64,000 bases of DNA from Karstenula rhodostoma CBS 690.94 (taxonomy: Eukaryota; Ascomycota; Dothideomycetes; Pleosporales; Didymosphaeriaceae). The translations under genes and the position numbers were made by a program. The stretch covers positions 2,077,937 to 2,141,936 of the forward strand of contig MU001494.1 of the NCBI GenBank assembly GCA_010093485.1. The letters are read 5' to 3'. This document shows positions 23,291 through 32,498 of the stretch, piece by piece (position 1 is the stretch's first letter; each line of letters opens with the position of its first letter). The notes below the pieces were generated by a model that did not search any database, was not told the DNA's origin, and saw nothing but the letters and a program-made list of their open reading frames with translations.

Positions 23291-23560
23291 ATGCGACGAA
23301 ATTTATGTCTTCTCGTACTGGGCCTGTCTGCTTGTATGTTTGATAGCAACACAACAGAGGCCGTGTTTTCCAAGCGAGGAGATCTAAACATGGGAAGTCG
23401 GTGCGTGAAGAAACGTACAGACATTGCAGCCAAATTCATCAGAACCCTACAATCATACAGCGACACAAATGTAGAGCATCTCTCCGAGGTCTCCAAAAAC
23501 ATTATTTGCCTGTTCGCGCCACCCGATGGGCCTGTGCTGCAGGTCATTTTGTCCGACTAG
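23291..23560 (+). CDS. Possible small secreted protein
   Basis: An intronless frame of 89 residues starts MRRNLCLLVLGLSACMFDS, which has a short basic start and a hydrophobic core like a signal peptide. The rest is helical and polar with two further cysteines (SRCVKK and NIICLF). Codon use looks ordinary. It sits directly upstream of an SDR pseudogene and is overlapped by a minus-strand frame of the same size, so it may be chance. No family was recognised. Confidence 0.3.
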   Translation: MRRNLCLLVLGLSACMFDSNTTEAVFSKRGDLNMGSRCVKKRTDIAAKFIRTLQSYSDTNVEHLSEVSKNIICLFAPPDGPVLQVILSD

Positions 23561-23593
23561 TCGATCTCGCTCACATGTATACGCAGCCATATC

Positions 23594-24488
23594 AGACGGA
23601 AAACCTTCTCCCGATTTCACAACCAAACGACACTCGACGACCTACGACTACATCTCCCATTGAAGCTGAACTTAGCCGGCAAGCATATTCTGGTCACCGA
23701 TGCAGCCTAGGAAGATGGTGTCGGATATGCTACAGGCCCCGCATTGCTCGTGCAGGCTCGTCCGCGATAGCTGTAATCGACCTACACGGCGTTTCAGATG
23801 AGCTTATGGCCAAACAGAAAATAGCTGCAACCCAAGCTGGACGCCCAGAGCCTTACGTGTTGAGCTGCACGGTTGATAACGCGAAGCCAGAAGATTTTCA
23901 GGCCATGCATGGCACCGTGGTACAACGCTTCGGCGGGAGCATCTACGTCGTCATCAACAACGCAGCCCACATAGAGCCACACGGCCCAATCCTCGAAAGC
24001 GATCCCGATGTGTACTGGCGAATTTGGGAGGTGAATTTAAGCGGTGTTATCAACGTAGCGCGAAGTTTCCTGCCCACACAGCTATCATCTCGCGTAAGTG
24101 ATAATGCTTTTTGCACGATGATTAACGTATCTTCATCAGGTGCCTTAAGTGTTCGTGGAGGAAGCAGCAGCTACCGAACTTCGAAACTGACATAGTGAGG
24201 TGGACTGAAACTGTGCAGCTATAGTATGGGGAGAAAGGGCTTTTGACGTTCTGTGCCAATCCAGGGGCCATTAAAACCAGGATTACAGAGGGCACACCTG
24301 AAACAGTCCGGAATAGGCTACCGGAGCGTCCAGATATCGCTAGCGATACGCTCACATGGCTGGCTGCCGAACGGAGGGAATAGTTGGGTGGGAGATATGT
24401 AAGCTGTCCATGGGATATGGAAGAGCTCATGAGTAGGGAGAGGGAAATCGTTGAGGGGGAGAAGCTCAAATTCAAGATGGCGTTCTGA
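23594..24488 (+). pseudogene. Short-chain dehydrogenase/reductase pseudogene
   Basis: The remains of an NAD(P)-dependent SDR are spread over several frames. One frame shows NLAGKHILVTDAA, corresponding to the cofactor-binding start, then hits TAG. After a frame change come AGSSAIAVIDLHG, VVINNAAH (NNAG position), INVSSSGALSV (catalytic Ser) and SSYRTSKL (YxxxK). A further frame change gives GLLTFCANPGAIKTRI and TLTWLAAERRE, interrupted by two TAG codons; one (E-TAG-LGGRYVS) stands where TGG is expected. The last segment ends at TGA 24486-24488. At least three stops and two or more frameshifts rule out a working enzyme. The start codon is not identifiable. The ancestral substrate is unknown. 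Confidence 0.7.
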
Positions 24489-25725
24489 AGACATTGCCTA
24501 CTTCTTTATACATCTTTCATTAAAGTCCAAGGCAGTCCTAGGATTCTTTAGACCAGGCCTCATGTGATTAGATTCGGTTGCTTCTTCCATTAAATATATT
24601 ATCTGGCTAATTACGCACTTTTAGCGGGAGTTCTTTCGCCAGCGCCTGGCCGGCCGCATCCATGGCTACTTCCTGTGCTGATGTTAATCGATGGGGCGCA
24701 GCGTGAACAGCGCCGACGTTCGTTGAAGAAAGAACAGGACAGTTAGGCTGCGAGGGATCAGATTGAGCATAGCACCGTTTTCAATACATCATGACATAGC
24801 CATGCCTAATCACATGCCCAGCCCTATGGGAATCTCCCTTCTCCACGGAGAAACTCTCGAGTTTTTAGCCCACGAGTACGGTATGCCGCTATGCCCTTCA
24901 ACCAAGAACTTTCTTGATCAAGCCTTCAATACATCCTTCTGAAACTCAAAGCTTACCACATTCTGTAGTTGGGTAGGGATTAACGACTAAGACGCGATTG
25001 CCACGAAAAAAACCTTTGATAATAAGCCCAAGACCTCTGTAGTTAGTTTGAGTCCTACAGCAAATTGGAACGAGCGCGCGATTCTATACTAGCGCTGAGA
25101 CGCGCACAGACCCGGTGAATTGGAAGACGCGTTAAACTAGTGTCAAGCCCATATCTGACAGCGCAGCAGGAAAGACACAGCATTACTCCTCTTGGGGTAA
25201 CACCGAATACTGAAAGATTTGATACGGCAATATATAGAGAGCCCAAGCGGGATGTCCACATCGGAGTTCGTCAGAGGGTGAGATACGTAATTGCTCATCT
25301 TTGGGTAGCATAGGGTACTGAGAGTTTCGTGAAGGCACCCTACCAAATTTTCAACCGAGATATTCACATACAGTCATATTTCGGAATTATGGGCACATTG
25401 TTGCCCATCTTAGGGTAAAACAGGGTGCTGACACTTTGGCATGGTAGTTTCTCATCGTTGAACATATTGAATTAGTATCTGAGATTCACAAGCTATCTCC
25501 TTCTTGATATTATCCACAGCCAGCTGCTGACGACAGTTGGTAGCTTGTAGAGGTTGAAACAGGTAGGTGAAAGGCCGAACGAATATCTTGGCAAGACTCA
25601 ATCGTCATTACCAGGCCTCGTTTCTGCCATTGAACTAGAATCTTCCATGGTGACCTGGATGCCAGTAGAACTGGACTGACATTCGCCGAGTGTGCATGGT
25701 GTAGCCCGGTAGAACAAGGCTGGAA
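24489..25725. other. Intergenic with degenerate repeats
   Basis: No gene is supported. The right half contains the three-copy degenerate repeat listed separately (25181-25438). Short minus-strand frames here are by-products of that repeat. Confidence 0.5.
25181..25438. repeat. Three degenerate direct repeats, period about 109 bp
   Basis: A 40-bp core of the form GCTCATCTTTGGGTAGCATA followed by GGGTACTGAGAG recurs at about 25181-25221, 25289-25329 and 25397-25438. Copies differ by roughly a quarter of positions. Flanking bases (TCGGAGTTCG and TCGGAATTAT) also match partly, so the unit is close to 109 bp. On the minus strand each core can be read as a variant of STLCYPKM, which may hint at a decayed repetitive coding sequence. 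Confidence 0.55.
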
Positions 25726-26625
25726 CTAGATGCCCATGCCGTAACCGCCGGGGCGGCCTCCACGGGCAGCACGAAGATTCTCCTCGAACTGCTGCTTCGT
25801 CACCGTCCCCTTCCACTCCTTCTTCTCCTGACGACGCTGTTCATTGATCTGCTTCTGGTGCTCGGCCCGCTTGGCCTCCAAGCGCTGGACAGCTGCCTCG
25901 ATGTTAGGCAACTCAGAACGCCACTCCTTATACTTTGGATCCCTAGCAAAGCGATCAACGAAGAGGTTAAGAATGGTGAAATGGTCCGTGTAGGTCATAA
26001 TGCGTGCATCGAGGGCACTCGCGTTCTCGAAGCCGATGGCGGAGACAGGTTCACTCTTGAACTTGGCCCACCAATAATTATGGAGGTTTCGAACGTATTG
26101 GAACCAGCCAAGAGTATCCGCGACCAGAAGGAGATCAATGTCCTCAGCGCAGGTAGTACACGGCAGTGAGTAGTGATAGCGGTGGACCTTCATGACATTG
26201 ATGAGGTACTCGACGAGATGCTGCAGAGCGAAAGCAACACCAGGTTGAGAGACGCCGAATTGGTTCATCATGCTGCCGTTGTTCTTGATGAAAGCATTTC
26301 GGGCCACAACGGAAGTGGCAACGAGAAGGCGAAGCGGCATACTACCGACAACTTCGTTGTCGCAGATCATGTCGACAAGAGGGCCCTTGAGTAGGGCGAG
26401 ACGATCATTATAAGGCTTCTTGCGAACATCAGCCTCTTGCGCGCCATCCAGAGTTAGAGCCCACTCGTAGATCTCGCGAAGCTCGTGCTCGGGGCTGGGC
26501 TTTGTATCCGTCTTCGGACTGGCGGTCCGGGCCTGTGCCATTGGGTGGATCTTGGGCTGGAAGTAATGCTGGAGTGGCAGCTTCAGCTTCGGTGCAGAGG
26601 GAACAGGAGTGTTACTAGAAGCCAT
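25726..26625 (-). CDS. BTB/POZ-like family protein (copy B)
   Basis: This intronless gene encodes 299 residues starting MASSNTPVPSAPKLKLP. The N-terminal APKLKLP matches the LKFP motif of copies A and C. The domain core reads NDRLALLKGPLVDMICDNEV and RLLVATSVVARNAF, followed by a helical segment (IDLLLVADTLGWFQYVRNLH, YWWAKFKSEPVSAIGFEN) and a basic, Gln/Glu-rich coil. The C-terminus is ARGGRPGGYGMGI, nearly identical to that of copy C, which lies head-to-head 477 bp away. The core resembles a BTB/POZ interaction domain; partner and process are unknown. The shared upstream region suggests the two copies arose by inverted duplication and may be co-regulated. Confidence 0.7.
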   Translation of the reverse strand: MASSNTPVPSAPKLKLPLQHYFQPKIHPMAQARTASPKTDTKPSPEHELREIYEWALTLDGAQEADVRKKPYNDRLALLKGPLVDMICDNEVVGSMPLRLLVATSVVARNAFIKNNGSMMNQFGVSQPGVAFALQHLVEYLINVMKVHRYHYSLPCTTCAEDIDLLLVADTLGWFQYVRNLHNYWWAKFKSEPVSAIGFENASALDARIMTYTDHFTILNLFVDRFARDPKYKEWRSELPNIEAAVQRLEAKRAEHQKQINEQRRQEKKEWKGTVTKQQFEENLRAARGGRPGGYGMGI

Positions 26626-26964
26626 TGCTGAAGATTTGGCAATTGGTTCGTATCGACGAAGATGCTGTTTGGTAAACGGTTTTTGTGTTGGTGTCCGATT
26701 TTCGAAAGGACTGTCAATTGGATCCAGGCGTTTGGTTGCGCTCGTGGTTGGGTTTGCTGAACTTTGTTTGGGGAGATATCGACGTTTATACAGAGCGACG
26801 AAGTGCTAGGTACAAGTGCATTGGACTGATAACAATGCGCGTTCAAAGCCATAATGCACTCACTTTGCCCAATTCTGGACTTCAACATAGTGCGCGGCCA
26901 ATGCCTTTCAAACCTTATTTTGGCCATGTTCACTAACTATGTTGTTGATCGTGTGCAAATCCCG

Positions 26965-26975
26965 ATATATAAATA
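26965..26975 (+). promoter_or_regulatory. TATA box of BTB-like copy C
   Basis: An ATATATAAATA element lies about 130 bp upstream of the ATG at 27103, inside the 477-bp region shared with the divergent copy B. Confidence 0.5.
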
Positions 26976-27102
26976 CCGCATTTATTCCTTTGCTCCATCA
27001 AACAACAGAACACACAAGCACAGCCTTGTAGTAACTCCTTCAAAAAAACCTCTCCAATCAATCACCACGCGACCTCAGAAAAATATCACAACTCCTGTCG
27101 AC

Positions 27103-28020
27103 ATGTCCTCCAACAACGCAGTTGTCGCTCCGGCCCCAGTTCTCAAGTTTCCCATTCAGTTGAAGCCTTCTGGTAAGGCAGTCTCTGGAGCCAAGGAGCA
27201 ACCCAAGCCGTCGCCACAGAAGGATCAGGCTGAATCCAAGCCGGCGGCACAAAAGCAGGACCTGGCCACCATCCATGAGTGGGCAATGTCCCTGAACGTC
27301 AACACTCGCGATCTCCGTGAGCTTTCTCGGGAGGAGCGACTCGCTCTTCTGGACGGCCCAACTGCACCACTCATTGCAGGCGACAAGGTCATTGGCGCAG
27401 CTCCACTACGGCTGATCATCGCTGCTTCATCTACCGCTCGCAACGAATTCATCACGACGAATAAGATCCCATCCGTCTGTGCTGTTCATCATGCCCTTGG
27501 TAACGCTCTTCTTGAACTTGTTGAGTAACTCAAGACCACGTTGATGAAGTTCAATTGCTACTACCTCAAGACGAGCACTTTCACACACGATATTGATCTC
27601 ATTCTTGCCGCTGAATCCACGGATCTGGACACATACATCCGCAATATTCGCAACTTCTGGTGGGCGTACTTGAAGACCAAGCCAGTCGCAGAGATTGGCT
27701 ACCAGAAGCTGAAGGATTTGGAGACTCGAACGGTGTCAGGGACGGAAAACTTCGCCATGACCAAGATGCTCGTGAAGCGCTTGGCTCAGCTGTGGTACCA
27801 CTACGAGATCGCGAATATTTTCGATTTCGACTCGTGGATGGAGACGCTTCCCAAGATGCTCAAGGCCATGAATGAGCACATCGATCAATGGGATGCTCTT
27901 CGCGCCCAGAGGAAGATGGTCGCAGAACAGAAGCAGGAGCAAGCCAAGAAGGACGCGTTTGCTGAGCAACTTCTTGTTGCGCGTGGTGGACGTGCCGGTG
28001 GTTATGGCATGGGCATCTAG
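27103..28020 (+). pseudogene. BTB/POZ-like family gene (copy C) with one in-frame stop
   Basis: A single reading frame of 306 codons is intact except for TAA at 27526-27528. The first part starts MSSNNAVVAPAPVLKFP and runs to NALLELVE; after the stop the same frame continues LKTTLMKFNCYYLK, IDLILAAESTDLDTYIRNIR, NFWWAYLKTKPVAEIGY and ends ARGGRAGGYGMGI. Aligned with copy B (LVEYLINVMK), the stop replaces a tyrosine codon. Everything after it is conserved in sequence and codon quality, so the stop is either very recent, a base-call error, or read through. It is unlikely to be an intron, since no splice ends flank it. If real and not read through, the product loses the C-terminal half. Confidence 0.7.
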
Positions 28021-28609
28021 GTCCAACCTTTGGCCATGAATGCTCAGATTGATTACGCCTCTGGTTTCTCATCCTTTAGAGCTGATGGCTCTAGACTGCA
28101 TGAGTGTTACGCTGGAATCAAATCCGCATCGAGCGGGTCTCTGATCACTGCATGAACAGTGCCAAAATGTATCCGTAGACCGGTGACATTCAAGATCGCC
28201 GTCTGGAAACTAGCGAGATCCCGCTATTTCAATTAAGTAGTAATGCTATTCTTCACTTCTAAATCGGATATTGAGAAAAAGTAGATAATATGTGACCATG
28301 AGTACCCTGTACGGCTAATCTGACGTGAAATTTCCAGTTCACAATTGTGCGGCCTTTCGCAGGATCTTCCGACGCAATGAAAGTGATACAAAGAACTACA
28401 CGTGTATTCTTTTAGATAACAAAGGAGAATAGGCTCGCACCTCGTCTGAAACCTATGATGAACACATACCACTCTTTGTCCACCAAAATTATCCTTACTC
28501 TGCATTGCCTTGGCTTGAACCATGAAGCTACCATGTCATTGGACCTGTGTATCGTAGACATCTGGAGCTTCAAGGAAAGTTGGATCCTTCCCGATTGCGC
28601 AACTGTGCC
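28021..28609. other. Convergent intergenic region
   Basis: This lies between the 3' ends of BTB-like copies C and D. It holds only short frames and no recognisable element. Confidence 0.4.
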
Positions 28610-29335
28610 TTATCTCCCTTCCTGCAATCTCTGCATTGCGCTCTCCAACGCCTTGTTCTCTTTCCTTCTCAACCAATTGTACGCCTCATTTCTTTCATCT
28701 CCCCATAAAAGATCTGCTGTTGCTACTGTCTTCCGCGCAAGGTATCCCAGCAGTGGATCGTTCTCCATAACAATCGGAAACGTGGCGTCGATGTCGACGG
28801 AGCTAGCGTAGAGCAGCTCGGTAATCTGCCATGGTTGAAGTGTATGCGTTTGCGCGCCGCAAACCAGCTCATGGGAACGATCGGTGAGATAAAATCTCAT
28901 ACCCAACTGACGAGCGATGTGACGTAGAGAGATCTCGGAGTAGAACGTGGGCGCTTTCAGGTCCGATATCGTATGTGTGGCGAGGTTCAATAGCCATGTG
29001 TTCAATGAGTTGAGAGCCTTCCGGTGTTCCTCTTGTAAAGCCTTGTCCATGTGACCGACATCGAATACGAAGGACTCGAGCTCCGGCTTCTGCAGGAGAT
29101 GCTCGGCGAATATTGGCGACACGGCCGCGAGGGTGTACTTTGGCACAACACAGATCTCGCTGCATACCGGACCCCAGGAAGCCTCTGCCTCCAAGAATAT
29201 CGTGATCAGGTCGTAACTGAACAAAAGGTCCATGCGGTCCTGGAAGGCCCACCTGCGGACGTCGGCGTTGGCGGGAAATGGCTTGCCGTAGCCCGCAAGA
29301 GCTTGTTTTTGAGCATCGGAGAACTCAAGCGACAT
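28610..29335 (-). CDS. BTB/POZ-like family protein (copy D)
   Basis: This intronless gene encodes 241 residues. I chose the ATG at 29335 (MSLEFSDAQKQALAGYGKPF); the frame upstream opens only with a non-ATG codon. It lacks the LKFP motif and the glycine C-terminus of copies B and C. The core order is the same: FQDRMDLLFSYDLITIFLEA, a segment VVPKYTLAAVSPIFAEHLL that fits the BTB LLxxxSxxF pattern well, then LRHIARQLGMRFYL, as in the other members. The best BTB match of the set supports the family name. The product is probably cytosolic or nuclear, with no enzymatic motif. Confidence 0.6.
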   Translation of the reverse strand: MSLEFSDAQKQALAGYGKPFPANADVRRWAFQDRMDLLFSYDLITIFLEAEASWGPVCSEICVVPKYTLAAVSPIFAEHLLQKPELESFVFDVGHMDKALQEEHRKALNSLNTWLLNLATHTISDLKAPTFYSEISLRHIARQLGMRFYLTDRSHELVCGAQTHTLQPWQITELLYASSVDIDATFPIVMENDPLLGYLARKTVATADLLWGDERNEAYNWLRRKENKALESAMQRLQEGR

Positions 29336-30147
29336 TGTAGCGAGGTGGATATGCCCTTGAAATGATTCAGATAAATTGGTCTCGGTAGTGTTGCTTCTTG
29401 ACAAGAGGATTAGAAGGAGTTGGAAGTCTCAAGAGATATCGTGCGTTTGCGCTACTGCCTGCCCAACAACTTCACCGCGAGTATCTACAAACGCGTCGTT
29501 GCAACTACCCAAAGTTCAGCATCGCCTCGCTCTTCTACGGAGCCGGCTCTCTAGGTTACCAAGCCCAACAAACTCTTGATCTCGTTAACACGAGGATGCG
29601 CTTGGGCTGGCGGGGCAGTGTCAGGATGCACATGAGCATGCGCGTTGCCAGGATACATCTGTGGTGTTTGTTTTGCGTGGCGCATCATAACTGTGGCGTT
29701 CTGCGGGCCATTGAAACTCCATCAACTTCAGAAAGTGAATGCACGTGACGACGACTGCTCAAGCTAGCTTTTTATTTGGCAACACTAACCTGAGGCTGCC
29801 AAATCTTTTCGTCGGATAAATTCAGGTGAACTTAATGGAGAGTATCTAACAGCTCTTGTTTGGGTAGAAATAAGTGGTACACAAAGCACTCCAGCTCCAT
29901 GTCCAGTACCTCAACGGTGATAGACGTAGCAACGATCCGAGCGTCGCTTAACTCAACCGAGCAAACTACGTCATCAAGTCGAGTTCCCGTCAGGTCAGTG
30001 AGATATTTCGGACCAAAGCGTTGGCGCACGGGTAGTTTGCTCCCTACACGCTGTTCAATATAAAACGCCCATGACCACCACCTCGTACGCGCTCACCTGG
30101 CTCTAACCTCCACCAAGGCTCATCTCCACGAATAAAGAACGCCCAAC
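29336..30147. other. Intergenic between divergent BTB-like copies D and E
   Basis: This is the upstream region of both genes. A TATAAAA at 30059-30065 serves the plus-strand gene. A frame at 29398-29748 has no recognisable content. Confidence 0.45.
30059..30065 (+). promoter_or_regulatory. TATA box of BTB-like copy E
   Basis: TATAAAA stands 89 bp upstream of the ATG at 30148 and is followed by a C/T-rich leader. Confidence 0.5.
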
Positions 30148-31175
30148 ATGTCAAAGTTCTTGGGAACTTCTGGCACGCGCAAATATATCAAACTTGACAA
30201 CAGCTACTATTCCAAAGATACACCCGAAGTCCAAATCGCGAAAGTCCTGGAACAGCAGAAGAATATGAACGGTGGAGACGACCTCAAGAAGTGGTCGCTG
30301 AGCGCGCGCAAGGCGCTGAAAGGAGGTCGCAGCGCCGCTATTCTTGTCCCTAAACGTGGGCTATCCGTGTTGAAGTAGCCTCTCATCACACTAACCATCG
30401 AGCAGGGAATGACACGCCTTGGAGCTTCGAGGCTCCGAAGCTCGCCATGGTTGTTTCATCACCTGTCATCCGCAATTACTTTGTTGAGCACCCTGAATCA
30501 ACCGAATTTCCGGCGCTCAATCCACACTTCAAGGCCAAAGCTATAGAATCGATCGCTCACTGGCTTCGAATCGCCATTACCGTCCCCGAGCTACAAAATA
30601 TTCGTATCCCCAAGCTAGGCCCCAAGATGAGCGATGACGATCTCAAAAACGGCCTCAACGTTCGCGTCGCCATGTTAATCCTCGGCATGGGAAAGTATGT
30701 CGACGACTTCCCTGCAAAGTACCAAGACACGCTTTTATACCCTGAGGTCGATGGAAAGAGCAACATTCTTCGGATTCCATCAACAGACGAAGCGCGCTGT
30801 GTCATTGACCACGCCGTTGTGCCTACACGAGACGGTCGCGATGAGGTCGTAGACATTCTTGCGGATCATCTGGTCCTCTTGAAGAAGAAGCAGATGTTGG
30901 ACGGCGAGTGGGACGGTTTCCTAGGAGACTTTAGGAATCTTATGCTTGCCCATGCCATGAAGCTTGCAGAAGCTCGCTTCTCGGACAAGGTCAAGAAGGA
31001 GCGCAAGGAGCGGGACAAGGGCAACAAACACGACCACAAGACTAGCGACGGAGTTGTCAAGGAGGACAAGATCGCGGGAACTAGTGCTCTGATGGACAAG
31101 AAAGTCACTAAGCTGGCCCTAGCAAAGAACAAGCCGAGCAATATTTTCGATCTTTTAGCGGAAGAGGACGAGTAG
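30148..31175 (+). CDS. BTB/POZ-like family protein (copy E)
   Basis: Two exons (30148-30355 and 30406-31175) give 325 residues. The intron starts GTGGGC and ends GAGCAG with a CACTAACC branch point; joining gives AAILVPKRNDTPWSF, which parallels AQIVMGNETV in the coiled-coil copy at 38205. The BTB-like core continues APKLAMVVSSPVIRNYF and then the helical segment MLILGMGKYVDDFPAKY. The C-terminal 90 residues are Lys/Glu/Asp-rich (KKERKERDKGNKHDH), ending FDLLAEEDE. The N-terminus (MSKFLGTSGTRKYIKLDN) lacks the LKFP motif. No partner or pathway is known. Confidence 0.65.
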
Positions 31176-31667
31176 AGCGGAGGTGGAGTCTCTACGATGC
31201 GTTGGCAGGTTCTTACGAACTAGATGGTTGGTTTCATGCGGCGATTCAAGACTTGCTTGCTTCGCTGGGGCGTTCCAGGGAAACATCAGTGCTTTTGGGC
31301 TCTGAGTATCGGTACTTCGCAAATGATGGGCCTGGATCATGGATGAGGGATTGTTAGCAACAGCACTAGACCAAAAGCTTCAGACCTTGTAGGTAGCCAC
31401 GGTATACGGGAACTGGTATCCCGCGTTGTATCAGTATTTGCTCTGATGCCATTCCATAGCAAGTCATCCATCTTCTGGACTTAATGTTCTCAGTCGCTTT
31501 TCCCGAACGTCCCGATTCAAGCAGCCAGCTTCTTCCTTTTTTTCTCCACCTGAGCCATGGATCCATCATATCGCTTATCATCTCTTGCCAGCCCTCGTAC
31601 TCGTCATAACCGCCACCAAGATCCCACGTTATCCCGATTTCCCCAGTTTCTTCACTCGTCCTCGCGT
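31176..31667. other. Intergenic; no assignable gene
   Basis: This stretch runs between the end of BTB-like copy E and the 3' end of the decayed F-box-like gene. A 101-codon minus-strand frame (31671-31366) overlaps it without any recognisable motif. Confidence 0.35.
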
Positions 31668-32183
31668 TCACAAGCCGAACTCTTCAAGCGCCTTGTAATC
31701 AGCGATACCATCCACGTAGTCATTGACCTCAATACCAAATACTCGTTCCTATCTTTCGTATCAAGCGTAGAACTTTTCCATGACGGGAAAGGGTGAGTAT
31801 GCAGTGAGCAACTTCTCGAAAAAGTCGCGCCAGTAAATCCCGTCTCCGTATTTCCGCGCATAGCTGTGCGTAAAGGACACGTTCTGTATTTTGAGGAGTG
31901 AGTCTAGAGAATTTGGATCTGATGTTTATCGACAAAGATCCAATTAAGTTCAAGAGTCTGGATATGCGGCATGCGAACTGTCTTTTCGTCATCGGCAGCG
32001 TATTTTCGTATCGTCATCGACCGTGGTATGAATACGTTTCTTCCAACGGCCTCGACGATGTCTTTGTCCTGATCTCATCCGTGGCTCTGGCCCCCATCGC
32101 GACAGTCCGCAGTCTCCGGGGTGGATGAGAAACTCATCAATCTTAAGCTTCAGCTCGTTCGAAAGATCCGTCAGGAAAACCAT
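31668..32183 (-). pseudogene. Decayed F-box-like gene
   Basis: The minus strand begins MVFLTDLSNELKLKIDEFLI, close to the start of an F-box (LPxEL...I). Coherent protein then continues in other frames: DKDIVEAVGRNVFIPRSM to LELNWIFVDKHQIQIL, stop, then LDSLLKIQNVSFTHSYARKY to PFPVMEKFYA, two stops, then FGIEVNDYVDGIADYKAL to a stop at 31668. Each segment has natural amino-acid composition, but they lie in three frames with stops and no convincing splice sites. I read this as a pseudogene of an F-box-type protein of about 170 residues; a multi-exon gene with unusual introns is the alternative. Confidence 0.45.
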
Positions 32184-32498
32184 CTCGATCTTTGCTCAAC
32201 GGTGACGTCTGCGAGCGTGTCCGCGAAGGAGCGAAGGTACATTCAAGCTTGCAGTGTTCCGCGAGTCATGAGCCAATCAGGCGTCGGATTCCTTAGCGAA
32301 CGGGGCGGAGCAGGGGAATGTAAGGCAGTAGCTACGCCTTGTTTTACTTCTGCTATATCAACGTCCGCTGCATGTTGATAGTCTACCAAGTTTTCCACAG
32401 AGTAGGATAGGACCACCCTGAGCGACAACATCTCATTTCCCCGTAACAGGCCAGCCAACAACGTCAAAATACTACGACCGTATCCCAAATCCTCAAGA
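32184..32498. other. Short divergent intergenic region
   Basis: This is the upstream region of the F-box-like remnant and of the metalloprotease gene. No element is identified. Confidence 0.35.
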
